The notes: generated by a model not told the origin, from the sequence alone. A stretch of 64,000 nucleotides of DNA from Orbilia blumenaviensis (GCA_036872755.1 JAVHNS010000006.1:1-64000); one strand, 5' to 3'. Shown: positions 47,556 to 60,072, numbered from the stretch's first letter. Made by a program: numbers and translations.

Positions 47556-49045
47556 CTAATTAGGACATCGATCAAGTATAAATTCGCCACAGCTATTTAT
47601 CTGGCACAAAATGCATCTCTGTCCTCTCCTAACCCTCATGTTAAAGAAACACTGGGGCAGATTGCCGTCGAGAGGAAGGCCTTCGAACTGAGCCTGCCCG
47701 TCAGAGTTCGGGTTCGCATTTTGACAAGCTTCTGCGTTACTATAAAAGTCCTCGAGTCGGATACCGTATACTTGATTGTCGAGTTTCAACGCTGTGTCCC
47801 TGGGTATATCTTCAATCCGAGATTGGGGCCCGTCTGCGAATTTGACGATTTTATAACACCCTCCGTTTATAAACCGGGACCCCGTCGGTGTACATGCCTC
47901 AAAAGTTGTAGCACCAGTCTATGCATAGATACATGTTAACATGTCCTTCAGAAACTATTCTTTGGGGGGTAGTCATACATCAATCCAAACAAAGTAGCCT
48001 TGGGTTTTGAGTGCTCGGATTACAAGCGCTTGCCTCTGTCACCATCGATGTATCAGTCAGTCTTCTAATATACGGTCGCCGTACATGGCTCAATAACTTA
48101 CTACTAAACGTATACCTCTGTCTGCTACCGATCTAACTTCCATATCAAGATTTACTGTTGCAGGTATGAGAAATCTCCCCCCTGAAAAAAATCTGCCAAC
48201 ATCCGTAGTTTCGCCGTTAGATGCAGTGGGAGAGATTCTTGAAAGCATTGATGTATCATCAACTCCTCCAAAAATAGTCTGCGCTAAAAGACTGATCTGA
48301 TCTCGGGAAGAAGTAAACGCCTGCGCTAATCGAGCATCGATATCATTACGTAGATTGTCGGCATCAGTCGGGTCAGAAAATGATCCCAGAATGCCGAAGA
48401 TACCAGCCACCGCTGTCAAGGGCCCACCAATGAGAGGATTTGCAGCGCCAACCGCAGCCGCGACAGTGAAAGCGCCAGCTAGCACCCCAAAAATGTTATA
48501 TCCTGCCTCAGCTGGTTGACCAAAATCGCTAACTAAGCCCCCTGCCATCAGAATTTCGTTTATGATTGCATCTTGCAGCTCTTCCTATTATTGAATCAGC
48601 GTTCTGCGTTGGCAAATTATAGGACTGAATTGTTTTTGGGACAGACCTGGTAGGCCCTGAGCAAACTATGGCAGGTGAACATGGCATTTCGAATGAAAGA
48701 CACCTGGGGTGGCGTGAATTGTGTGCAAAGAACGTTCGGCGAACGGCAGTTTCCGGTACGTAGGTCAGTGCAATCAAGGTTCGAATCTGCTATTGTTCCA
48801 CCCGCTGTTGTTCTTTGATCCAGGTTATTGGCCCAGTTTCGAACTCCTTGCTCACGAATAAAATTTTCGAGGAAAAAAGATGCTCCGCTATTAGTCCAAG
48901 TGCTTCGATCCGCCGCACTCAACGAGCAAATCAGTTCTGGGCTGCCGGAAAGCCCAACAACGCGTTGGGGTACTGGTTTTGAGTTGACGGCTGCTGCGGC
49001 AAGCAACCACAAAGACAAACCCAAAGATCTGAGGTTGGGATACAT
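47556..49045 (-). CDS. Secreted protein of unknown function with an Ala/Gly-rich hydrophobic core
   Basis: Model: exons 49045-48647, 48584-48102, 48035-47979, 47918-47556; introns of 62, 66 and 60 nt; phase 0 throughout; ~433 aa. Residues 1-22 form a signal peptide (basic start, LGLSLWLLAAAA core). The first exon is rich in Cys (LDCTDLRTGNC, LCTQFTPPQVSFIRNAM). Residues ~160-201 form a long Ala/Gly/Ile-rich hydrophobic stretch with no charge, long enough to span or insert into a membrane. The C-terminal exon has further Cys residues and the phrase YGIRLEDFYSNAEAC. The pattern (Cys-rich head, hydrophobic centre, Cys-rich tail) resembles a family of uncharacterised secreted fungal proteins. I do not recognise an enzyme and assign no activity. 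The first donor (GTCTGT) is non-consensus but keeps the frame. Confidence 0.72.
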
Positions 49046-50433
49046 TCTGAAAAAGAAAGAAAAAACACGAAGTTAATAAGCCTAATTTGCACGAATAATC
49101 ACAATGGCCAAACAGCCATGATTGCTGGGCCTTATATAGCTGCATTCTGAAGCTTCATGAGCTATGTTTTTGTTTGTACTTGGTGCGCTGACAACAATGT
49201 AGATTTCGAGACTGAGTTGTAATCGCCAAGAATTAGTGAGATGCATGATCCTGGTCAACCTCGATTACTCAACCGCTGACTCGATCAAACGTGAGGTTAT
49301 TTGGTCTGTCAGTTGGCTGAGCCGAAGTATCAGAGGCTGAGCTGAGCCGCAGGTTGACTTTTAGGTAATTGAGCTTATGGGCCCCACCAGCCAGCATAAG
49401 CTCATGCTAAATGTTGTAGCGCTAGGGCTTCACCCTTTCAAAGGATGTTAGAAACCGCCGTTGATAATAACCCAAAACCGTTCTTGACCTGAACGAATTT
49501 TGAAAAGCAGCGCTTGATTGCTGTATACTTATCTGTTGTCACAAACTGGGGAAGCCACAAAGGTCTTTGGCATCGGAATCATTTGGAATTCCAATATCCG
49601 GCTGCTCTTATTAAAAAACATTTTGAAAAACCACGTAAAGATAGATCGTCTCTTCTATGTATTTTTATTCTGGAGTATAGAGTTTTCAGGACCAAGCAGG
49701 CTTTAAAATTTCTGGAAATACAAAAAGGTGGTCCATACAGTAGGCAAGTGAATATCGTTAAGAATCAGTTTAACACCTTTCTAATCCCGAACTACTCAAT
49801 AACATCACCAACAAATTAACCAATTACGCGGCAAGTAAATTATCTTATTAGTTAGCCTACCAAGGCATTTAAAATGAGATGGTGTCTACTCCCAGCATTC
49901 GCTTAACTATTAATTAAATATCTGTCCAACAAGAACATTAATACTAGAGTTTTAGCGGTTAATTTTTTGCCTACAACAACATCAGCTTGTGCGGAACCGA
50001 ACCCGTGCATTGCGCCCAACCCACTAGCAAGTCAAGAATGGGCTGCTCTATCGGTGTCCAAATGAATTAGCCTGCGAGCCAGCCTGCGGACTGGCAACCT
50101 GTTCGCTAAACAGGAACTGCAATAGCTACTAGTTAGAACAAAAAATGGACTTACCAAATTGACCCAGCCAGAAGGTGGCACGCCAACACAATCAACACAG
50201 ACGGTTTAACTATATGCATATATGGGTATTGGAACAGGGATGAACCTGGAGGTGTTATTTCGTAAGCTAAGGTTTCCTCCTGTTAGTTGGGGATGGTGAC
50301 AGATTCAAAACCTAAAGCGACAAAACGACAAAAAAGTGCGGACGATCAGGTTCGATTCCTCGTCTATAGTAGACGTCTGGCATTTTTGCACACACCTGAA
50401 CTTCAACATCGGAAACAGATGGTAGGGTTGCGC
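49046..50433. other. Spacer, no gene seen
   Basis: The 101-codon ORF at 49514-49819 has no motif. Around 50060-50100 a short trace of the CCAGCCTG minisatellite known from the telomere-proximal 13 kb is visible. A GGTTCGATTCC word at about 50350 is discussed among the rejected items. Confidence 0.5.
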
Positions 50434-50544
50434 TGTTAGAGATCAGCTGTACATTTCCTGATTCCTACTCATATTACGCTAGAGGTCTCCAGCCTCCAGC
50501 CCCCAACCTCTCTTCTGTCTTCATTCATCATACTTGTTCTATCA
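50434..50544 (+). mobile_element. Solo LTR with 5-bp target-site duplication, copy 3 (111 bp)
   Basis: Begins TGTTAGAGATCAGC and ends TTCTATCA. The interior TATTACGCTAGAGGTCTCC matches copies 1 and 2. Perfect 5-bp flanking duplication TGCGC (50429-50433 and 50545-50549). About 13 bp longer than the others owing to an extra CCTCCAGCCCCCAA-type insertion after GGTCTCCAG. Confidence 0.9.
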
Positions 50545-50829
50545 TGCGCTTCCCAATAACAACACAAAGTATTCTTCATAAGTAGCTGCTCTCAGGGCTT
50601 TGCAAGCCCGTATTCTCCTCAACATCCCAAATTTTATAAATGTAGCAAAGTTCATATAAATATCACTTCACTTGTTTTTGTATAATTACATTAGGTTATC
50701 TACAAATGAAGAATAGTTTGCCTATGGAATAGCTCTTTATTCAACAACCTGCTGATCTCCCCAAGCCTACCCTTCATTGCTTATAAGTCCCCGTAGTCTG
50801 TCGTTACTCTTAGATCTTTATTTGATAAT

Positions 50830-52140
50830 CCAAGGGCCATCTTTTCATCCACCATTGGATATTCTTTCCATTCGGGAGCAAAATAGTACGACCAAGCGCA
50901 TAAGGAAAGCCCTCAGTGGCGTCCGCGAATCATGGCGCAACTCACCAGCTGACTAAATGTCGTAAACTGGCCGCAAAAGAGTGTCATAACCACAGTGTGG
51001 CCGAAACTTAGACCGACATTGCCACTAAAGCGAGTTAGTCTAGACGTCTCATATATTTGCCACAGTGATTGGCCAATATAGTACTTGCTAGGCGGGGGCG
51101 ACTGGGGGGAAGATTGGAACCACAACAAAAGCCAAGATATATCAATATTTAAATATATAAAAAATCATCACTTTTAACAGTCAAAATACCGGGTTTTCAC
51201 CATCAGTGATCTTTTCGAACCCAACTATACAGATACAAAAGATACTTAAAAATATATACCACAAATCAAAGCTGGGCTATTCTTCAAGAGATAGAACTTT
51301 ATATTGTCCTCATGAGGTCGCCATTGATGGAATATTCACGCAAGGCAGATTCTTAGGTATTTGAAGGACGAATACTAATAGCGATTGAAAAATTACAATG
51401 TAGATCATAGGTAACAAACTGAACCGAAATACATGGTTAAACGCTGCGAGATTAAATGTGGAGGTGCCAGTGTGTATCGATGATTCCGTCTGGAAGAAAG
51501 CACCAAAGATACGGGAGCCCATTAGTAGAGAGTTGACCCCCGGGTTTTTGAGATCTAGTGCGATAATCAATAGTACATTGACAAAATCGAAGTCAAAAGG
51601 AACAATAAAAAGCACCCAAATTGCGCGACTCTTAGAAAGCAAGGTGAAGCATCAGCGTAGGTGCTGTAAGAGAAGTTTGGGCAGCTGCTCGATAGCGGAG
51701 CCTTTAAGAGATGGGTTGTACAGTATCTAGATGAAGAGGCAGAGGAATATTGGGTAAAATGTGTTTCCGGCATATGCGAGGAAGGTCATGAGAAAGATGG
51801 GCCATGTCGCATCCTGGAAAGAAATCATGGAGTCCTGATCAAGCGTAAATCCCCTATTATCCACCGTCGTCTGTGGGGGGTATATTCCACACAAAGCTTT
51901 TCCTTGCCCCGTTTTGGCGAGGTAATCTTGTATTTGGCAGATGCGTTATTGACCCACGGGGGGGCCAATGGCGCCGAAAAAGCGCAAGCCAAAGAAATAA
52001 CAAGACACGATTTCTAGGAGTAATTTGGCGCTTAGTAATCCATACTACAAGGCGTCCCTATCCGCGGATCCGCCCGAGTTGGGTTTTAAAGCTAGAGTTT
52101 CTCCCTATAGTAGCATGAAGAGGGAGGCATTCTAAGGCTT
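50830..52140 (-). pseudogene. Decayed Trk-type potassium transporter
   Basis: On the minus strand, broken frames reproduce in order the landmarks of fungal Trk K+ transporters: TIGRNSSF (~52105), YFFGLRFFGAIG, RDYLAxxGQG-like DYLAKTGQG, CGIYPP, GFTLDQDSMISFQDA (~51840), AYAGNTFYPIFL, then LDLKNPGVNSLLMGSRI, IAISIRPSN, FDLWYIFL (~51245), GNVGLSFG, CGQFTTFSQLV, MIRGRH and PYALGRTILLP (~50880). Stops interrupt at least five places, including TGG to TAG at 51727-51729 and CGA to TGA at 50913-50915, and the frame shifts several times. The N-terminal third of the transporter is not visible upstream. Many changes are of the C-to-T/G-to-A kind expected from repeat-induced point mutation, though I have not counted them. 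Non-functional. Confidence 0.87.
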
Positions 52141-54586
52141 TTATTAGGAGAGACATCGCGTTTCCGTCTGGTGCAGCTTGCTATGTCCTGGCTACCAGTC
52201 TTTCCCGGAATGAAAAAAGAAGGTGTCATTTAGTCGATGGGATCAGTACTGCAGTTTTGCTAAGGCGGCGGTGCGGAATACTGTGTCGAACATTTAATGG
52301 GCGTGCAGAGCCCTGACTATCAACTTTTTATAGCTCATCGTCAGAGATATATATGGGAATATTCCCGTCCGTAACCGGCTAGTATTCTTGCCAGTTTCCC
52401 GTAAAAATCAAGGAACACACAGTTCTCATTTGAGATAATATCACCGAGTTCCGGGATTAGATGGCCTAAATTATCTCAAATGTTTAGTGCCTCCAATACT
52501 GATCTCGAAGAAAAACACAATTAAATTGTGAAATTAACCTTGCTCGCGTTCTCGGATGATGGAATGTGTAGGACCGTATCAGAGCCATTATTCAGGATGG
52601 TTGCGTTAATAGAGCCCGGAAAGCGATTTGCGTAGTTGAGGGGGGTTTTCCGAGATTGCCTATTTCCGCCCTGTATCCACACCATTTGTGAGTATTCTAA
52701 ACTTTAAGGTGACTAAGTTTTGGCGATACAAACTTCTCTGGAGTGGTTTCTTCCATATTTCTGCCAGCCGTTTCGCTCTGTGCGTCAGGGTCTCTACCAG
52801 GGCCTTTAACCTGATTTGAGCCGTTCCTTAAACGAGAAGACCTATTGAGTAAAAGCTCACAATTGGAGGTACCTACGTATTCAATCCAGACACACTAAAA
52901 AAATATGCATCGACGGCTGTTACCTTCCCATATAGATAGATGATGATGAAACTAAGAGTCCCGTAAAGTAATGTTCCCTAACGATATATAGCAGTTTCGA
53001 CCTAAGAACAGCCGCCTTCTGGTCGCCGTGAATATTGAAGAAGGCTTATCTAGGAAGGCGGCAACAATAAGCAGATGTAAGCATGGTAAAACCATAATTA
53101 AGGAAGTAAGCCAAAATTGCATCACAATATCGAATTACAAGAGCCCGCCGACTTTTAAAGTTCGATAACAGTTCCTCTCGGTACGCCACCCCCTTGTCTC
53201 GGGTCCTAATTCTATATCGGGACAACCGTTACTCGAAACAATCCCCAGACGATCCCATCTACCCTTCGGTGACTCATGGTTATCCTTGTAGCAGTAAATA
53301 CTCATGCAATGAGAAGCTGTAGGATCCGCGTTCACCCTCTTTTAAATAAACCTTGCAGCGGTTCCGAATGGAGTGAGACTCGAGCCGAAACACTAAATTC
53401 CGAATTAGTATCGCCGAGGATTACTTTGTGATGAAACTTTGATCTATCCTCATTGAAATGATGTCATCATACTACTCACTACGGCTATCTAAACTTGCAG
53501 GTGGCGACGATTTATCTAGCAAAAGACTCTAGCGATAGAAAGTTGAGCATGGTTCCTTTTATCAGCGTACGTTTAGTTGTGGGCAACGCTCAAGTGTAAA
53601 TTAAACTCTGTACACTATACAGAAACAAATCCATGGAATATTCTAGAAACGGTATTAGCAGATCTAAATTAGCCTTCTTTGTGACGCCGAATCCGCTGTA
53701 AGATATGAATGGTCTGCAGTCTTCAGCTCATGGCGAAACTATCTAGCTACATTAATATCGGATGAATAACGATTTTGCCTGCTGAACCAATTAAAAACAC
53801 ACGTTGCATAGTTTGGTGCCGAGATCCTGTTTGAAAACCGATAGCAGTTCTGCATCATTTGTTGTCTTAAAAGCTCACGTACCATCTGATGAGCGATGAC
53901 ATTGTGACAAGCCCATCGGGAATACGAAATCTTAATAAGGATTTCAGGGGCAAAGCTGGCTATGTAGATGGGTGCTTTTTTCCCTCTTAATTCTAATATT
54001 TTGGCTGCAAATCGATGTAAAGTGGTCTGATAAAATCTTCAGCTTGACAAAAGTAGCTTAGTTAAGCGGTTATGGTAGGACAAAATGTGGCGGATTTATG
54101 CATGTGCTGGTGTACGACGATGCAAAATGGCTGTTTATGCATTATGCGGATCCGCATAATCGGTTTGTAACAGCCACACGACCCTACACCTGGCTTGTTG
54201 TATTTTCGTAGTTGTAAACTCTACCCGAAATAACACACTACGATGAGTCTATATGATATTGAATACCGAGGACTCCTTGAAGCTAGGAGGTGATATCTAT
54301 ATATACCGCCCTCAAAACCTCGAATATATCTCCCATTCAATCAATCACAACCACATCGACTTTCAAACACCTATCTTGCGCTGGTTCGCGAGATACACAT
54401 ACATTTTCAGCTTCTTAAAATCTACTGCAATCTAACTATACCTCGATTTATCTTCATAATCCTAATACATTTTGATTTGCCTTTACAAGCCCTATACGTC
54501 TCAAAATCTTTTTGAAAGCCTCTATTCCGGCAGGTTAATACGTCACTTTTTATTCAATTTTCTCTTTCTCTAAATTATATCTCGTC
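52141..54586. other. Spacer, no gene seen
   Basis: No ORF above 66 codons. Possibly includes further unrecognisable remains of the Trk N-terminus. The last ~300 bp are the promoter of the rightward gene at 54587. Confidence 0.5.
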
Positions 54587-55705
54587 ATGGCCTCCCTTAA
54601 CCAGCAATACTTTTTGGGCTCCCTACCTTCAGGTCTTCAATTTAAAATCACTCAATCTAGGGTGTTTTGCGCTCCAGGTGGTTATCTTGTAAGCTGGGCC
54701 CCTACACAGGGCGCAAATAATTCGAACAATGATGGTAGATGTTTCAGTAATGGGGTACGTTATATCTTTTTCCGCGATAATGTACCGAATTAGAAGGTGC
54801 TAATGAATGCTATTGTATTGTAGAATCAATTTAAACAAGAGGAGCCTGATGATCACCCCGGAAAAACATGTATTCGACAAGAGGGTTTCTCCAGTGGCGA
54901 GCCAGTGAAGCCAGTCAGACTCGGCGAGATGAAGTGGCACGATAACCACCCATTCAATGGCGGATCAGAGCCTGGCTGGATCGAACTCAGTTTCCAAATA
55001 ACTAAACAATCCGGTGTGGTCATGGCAGCTGGGAAAATCACATCCAAGCCGTCGAAATATAAGTGGCTTTCTCAACGTCCGGATAAAATCGATATCGAAT
55101 TGAACTGGGGTGATGGTAGGGTGGTAAATACCCAATCCAACGTGGGTTCTAATTTTGGCATCGACCCCTCCGACGTTTATTTGATGTTCGTGATGGGAAG
55201 GGACAAAAAGACCTTGGGAATGACATTCACGCAAAAAACGGATATCTTGAATCAAATAGCTAATGTCGCTATTCAAGGTCTTGTTTATGCCAACAAAAAG
55301 ATGATCGAGTACGGTGTTCCTGGTGGAGCGCTCATTATTAAAGTCGTCGAGCTACCTGATTCATACTATACTATCCGAGATGTTATCGACAGTAGCAACG
55401 ATTTTGTTGCAGCGATCAAAAGTGGTAATAGGGCCGCGGCTTTGCTAGCTGCCGGAACTATTGTCAAGGGTGCTTACGATGTGGGAAGCGGGTTAAAAAG
55501 TCTTCCTGGAGATGTTAAGGGTGTTAGCAAGAGCCTCGACAATTTTCTTGCCGGTAAATTGCCCATAGATCTTAACGGCCTAAAGAAAGATATCCCTAAG
55601 GACTTCATCATGAAGATTGTAGATGAAGGCTTGAAATCTGAAGAAGCTCGCCAGAAGGGAGCCCGGGTGGCCAAGCTCCGCCGCCGCCGACAGTTCGTTG
55701 CTTGA
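54587..55705 (+). CDS. Conserved-looking protein of unknown function (349 aa)
   Basis: Model: exon 1 54587-54754, intron 54755-54823 (69 nt, GTACGT donor, GCTAAT branch, TTGTAG acceptor), exon 2 54824-55705; phase 0. The ATG at 54587 (CGTCATGGCC) is the first in frame. No signal peptide or transmembrane segment. Residues ~1-160 look like a beta-rich globular domain (many aromatic/Gly alternations, e.g. GYLVSWAPTQG, GWIELSFQITK, IDIELNWGDG). Residues ~190-330 are helical with amphipathic Ala/Lys/Asp stretches. The C-terminus is strongly basic (KLRRRRQ). I do not recognise the family. It is convergent with the NACHT-ankyrin gene (647 bp between stop codons). Confidence 0.72.
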
Positions 55706-56352
55706 AGATCCGTGGGATAGACGTCTCGTATCCAATGCCATCTCTCGTACTTACAGTATTGCTTCACTTAATTTATTAATACTACTCCTATTTTCAATTC
55801 ACTTTTCAATTGTAACAGAAATTTAACTGATTCGTATGCACAACACCATACCGTACAAAGTCCAAAATCAACATGAGACAAATCTAAAATACGATGAAGT
55901 CCATACTAACTCTTATAACATAGTCTTAGTAATCATGTGACAACTTCATATCCCTCATAACTAATCATCCTAACAATTAAGTTAAATCAAAAACAAGCCT
56001 AGTTCTAATTTTCCTAATCGATTAACTAGCATGTGATTGTAGCGGCCAATCTGATAATACTAAAGAAATCCAATAACCCACCAAATTATAAATTCGAATC
56101 CTACAAAGTATGAGTTATGAGAATTTAATACCGTTTCTGTTTTCAAGCCACACATAGCAAAATGGTCGCAGAAGGGGTGGTCCGAGCGCGAATTTCAGCT
56201 TTTGGGGAAGAAATATATATATAATATTAGATAAAAATTAATTTCTTTAAAGCCCGAAGTTAATAGTCTTTAAACTCTAAAAGTCAATCTCGTTTTAGAG
56301 AGGCATTGATCTGCGCGCCGCCACATCTATGGCTGACCTGACAGGTCCATTC
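55706..56352. other. AT-rich spacer between convergent genes
   Basis: It holds the 3' flanks of both neighbours. AT-rich, with a TATATATATAATAT run at 56213-56228. No ORF of note. Confidence 0.6.
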
Positions 56353-59300
56353 TCATGAAACATAATCGGACGTAACAATATCTTTGATCGATATGGCAAT
56401 CCACCTACCCCGATCGGTTTTTACCTCAACCTTGGCTTTAGGTAGGGGCGCCGCTGTACCATGGGGAGTGTAGGGCTTAAAATTCGGATCGAGGTTAATG
56501 TTTACCCTGAGGGCCTTGTTGTCTACTCCCTTGACTTCCTTATTTGCACCCTTTTCCAGCAGTAACCGAACAATCTGCATTTTTTTCTGTCGTAAGGCAT
56601 AAAACAGCGGTGTTGGACCCAATTTGTGCCTTTCCTCTATATTCGCGCCCTTATCTAATAATAGCGTTACTAGCGCATCATCATCGTGAAAGATAGCGGT
56701 ATAGAGCAAGGAATATGGCTTGCCGCGAACAATCCCTGTCTTCATTACTGCCCCTTTGGCTATGAGCAATTCAAGACTTGAGAGAGATACAGTCCCAGTG
56801 CCCAGCCTACAACTCACGGCCCAGGATAATGGCGTAAAACCATCCTTGTCAGTCGCTTCGATATTTGCACCTCTTTCTAACAGAAGCAACAGAATATGTC
56901 TTTGTACTTCCTCGCGGAGCGGATTTGCGATGACGTCAAACAGCGCTGTTCGGCCTTCAAGACCAGTTGCTTCGACGTTTGCTCCCTTATCTAGCAAAAC
57001 TTGAACGACGCCAGCGTTACCATTGAGAATAGCGTGAGCTAGCGGTTTACGACCGTCGCTATCACTCGCTTCGATATTTGCTCCCTTGTCTAGTAATATC
57101 TTAATGATTTCTCTGTTGGCTCCGATGACGGCGTAAGCTAGCGGTGTCTTACCATTGTCGTCAACCGCGTCAACGCTTGCGCCTGCTTCCAATAGCATCC
57201 GAGTAGTTCTTAGCCTTCGAGCTTGCCAATCTGCAAAATTAGGATTCGAGGTTGTCTTTCCAGTAGCGTAGAATAGTGCTGTGTGGCCAAGTTTTTCTTT
57301 ACAACGGGTATCTACAGCTGTTCCTCTTTCCAGTAGCAACCGAACCGTCTCTTCCATCCCTAACTTCGCGGCACGCATTAGTAGCGTCTCGCTCTTTTCA
57401 AATGTTGCCCCCAGAGCCAGAGCCCTTTCCCCCAGCAAATGAATGATTTGGTCATCCCATGAAGCTTCAGCCGCATCAAATAACAACGACCAAGAAGCCG
57501 ACCCAGGGCTCCGATCAAGTGCGCCATGTTCTAGCAACAATGTGACAATGTAGAGATTTTGGTAACGCACAGCGTATACCAACGATGTCCGATTATCAGC
57601 ATCTTTTGCTTTGATATCCGCGCCCTTTTCTAGTAACAACCTGACTATTTTGTTGTTTCCTCGACATGTGGCTTCCATTAGCGGTGTCCTCCCCCCCCAA
57701 CCCTGTACGCTAAGATCAATGTTACCCATTTCTAGCAGCAGCCCAACAACGTCGTCGCGGCCTTTCTCGGCGGCCGATAAAAGTAGTTTCGCGCTGATGG
57801 AAGCCTTCGAGTTGGCCCCGTTGTTGGCCATGGCCCCCAAAAGCTTTTTGACAATGTCGTCACGTCCGCTACAGATAGCATACGAAACTGGGGTACCTCC
57901 AATGTCATCTTTGAGCTTAGCCCGAGCTCCTGCTTTAAGTAACTGCTCAATCACAAGCTTGTGTCCACCCCAGACTGCGTAAGTTAATGGTGTCCGACAC
58001 CATTTATCCAAAGAGTCGACCTTGGCCCCGATACCGATAAACAGAAACCCAGTTCGGTAGCGGGCCTTCAAGAGTTCTGCAACAATGTCCTCAAACCCGT
58101 TTCCAGCAGCCCATGACAGAGATGACCTCCCATACGTTTTGTCCGTAGCATTTATTCTAGCGGTACGACCTGATTGAACCTCAAGTACACGACAAACCAC
58201 ACTTCGAATTCCAAAGTAAGATGCTACCATGAGGGTAGAAATACCCTCCGGGAAGTTCGTATTAGTGGTAGCCCAGTAAACTTGAAACCAAGAATGGAAC
58301 CTCGTAGAATTTGGCGTGCACAATTTGAGAACCTTGTTGACAACTTTTTCACTAAGTTTGACTTGTCCGTTTCTGAGATGCGCTGCCCAGTGGCTGGCGG
58401 AGTAGCTGAGAAAGATATGATCTTCCGCATATTTGGAGATCAATTTTCCCGCGACAGGTATTCGAGATTCGAATTCAGCAAAGTACAGATGCCGGACACA
58501 TGCCTTAAATAAAACGCGGTGACAATCCAACATTCGAAGCGAATGTCTCCAATAAAATTTTCTGCTGTTGGCTTGAGCCCCCTCAGATTTCTTATTTTCA
58601 ACTAAGAACTCCTTTGCAGTTTGGTGTATCAAATACACAGTCGAGTCTATGATGATAACAAAAAAACCGCAGAGATCTCGAATATAGTTACGGATCCGCT
58701 GTTCTGACTGTTTCAAAATAGGATGAAGTCTTTTGTAAGAATGATACTTCTTCTTGCCGGCCAGTCGCATTGCTAGAATCATTTCGCTTAGGTGTAAGGG
58801 CCGCGCTGCAGCGACTAGAATCTGTAGTAGCAGCTTTGTCTTCTTCCGATCGCGGCTTCTGGTTAGGATGCCCTCATAAGCCTCGTTAACCGTCATAGGG
58901 AGTTTTGAAGTCATTTCAAGTATTCTATCTTCTTCAAATACCGGGTTGATGTATGTACTTGGGTTACTCTCAATTAATTCGAGAGTCAGGTAAACCCATA
59001 GGTAAGTTCTGTTTGGAACGATTCTAAGCGCTTTTAATAGGATATCCTTTTCTTTAGTTGTTAGCCCAAGTTTTTCTCCAATCCCCTGAACTCTGGCTTC
59101 GATAAAGATATCAATTTCTTGAGAAATCTTGTCTCTCTCAGCGTCGCTCTCACCACTTAAGTGTATTAGAGAAGCTGGGATCTCCCGGCGGTGTAACCCA
59201 TGTCGGATTTCTGAAATCGGGCGGCTTGTTATGAGAAATTTAAGGTTGGATTGAGTTGACCTTCTATATAACTGCTGCAATTTTCCAATAAGCTCAGATC

Positions 59301-60072
59301 GGTCATCTTTTCGACATTCGTCAAGTGCATCGAGGATGCACACAATTTCGCCGGCGTTTTCGTCCTTTGTTGCAATCAGAAATGAGGTCCAGAGTTCGCT
59401 CAGTGAACTACAAAAACTTTCGCCCGCGATTTTAAATCGCTCAATAATGTTTTTAGAAAGTAGTGAACGTTTTTGCTCGAAAAGTTGGAATAAAATACAA
59501 CAAAAGGCAGCGGTCGCAGTCGCCCCGTTCAAGGTATCTTTGAAAAAAAAGTAACACGTCGTTCTCGATTTTGTCGTAGGAAGGATGGATTCGACTAAAT
59601 ATTTGGCCAAAACCGACTTCCCACTTCCGGGGTCTGCTGATACCCAAAGTATTTTCGAGGGGCTGGTTTTCCAATCCTGAAAGTTTCGGTGGCTTGTAAA
59701 CCATTCGCATGTTCCTGGAACTCGATTGGGGTTTCGATCCTTTTGTTTTTCCGCATCCGACCTGTAGCTATACAACGCATTTAGAACCTTAAGTACGTCG
59801 TCACCCTCAGATTGAGCTATTCGCACATTTTGGGATCAGCTTTCGTTTAACTTAAAAATCGGACCCCGTGATTATGAACGTATTCGGAATCGCTATACAT
59901 ACCAGTAGCAGTGTTTGATATATTTAGAGTTCTAGTGGTCGATTAGCGTACGTTTGATAACTGATAGTGTGAAGATTCAAGAAGCGGGAGCATACCCGGT
60001 GTTGTGCAGATACCCCGCTTGAACCGCAGTTTTTACGCCGGCATTACTGATGGTAATTGGGGTTTTATCCAT
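56353..60072 (-). CDS. NACHT-ankyrin NLR-like protein with two short 5' exons
   Basis: Model: exon 1 60072-59996, intron 59995-59932, exon 2 59931-59903, intron 59902-59817, exon 3 59816-56353; ~1189 aa. The long exon has no ATG near its 5' end. The two small exons supply one (60072), have GTATGC/GTATGT donors, and join in frame. Residues 1-35 contain a short motif (ISNAGVKTAVQAGYLHNTG) discussed in the findings. NACHT: Walker A ADPGSGKS (K102, S103), Walker B IVCILDALDEC (193-203), FLITSRP (~230), winged-helix-like segment ending in HQTAKEFLVE (~445). From ~590 to ~1145 there are about 14 ankyrin repeats, several near-identical (LLEKGADIKAKD, LLDKGANIEASD, LLDKGANVEATG), the mark of recent repeat shuffling. 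Such proteins are fungal analogues of NOD-like receptors: ligand sensing by repeats, nucleotide-dependent oligomerisation, signalling by the N-terminus. The only effector region here is the short N-terminal motif. Confidence 0.85.

Noticed and set aside
50345..50370. tRNA gene (GGTTCGATTCC word like a T-arm)
   Set aside because: The stem around the word is not 5 bp paired, and no D-arm, anticodon arm or acceptor stem can be assembled at the right distances.
51458..52118. + strand ORFs of 81-90 codons
   Set aside because: Antisense to the Trk pseudogene; no independent support.
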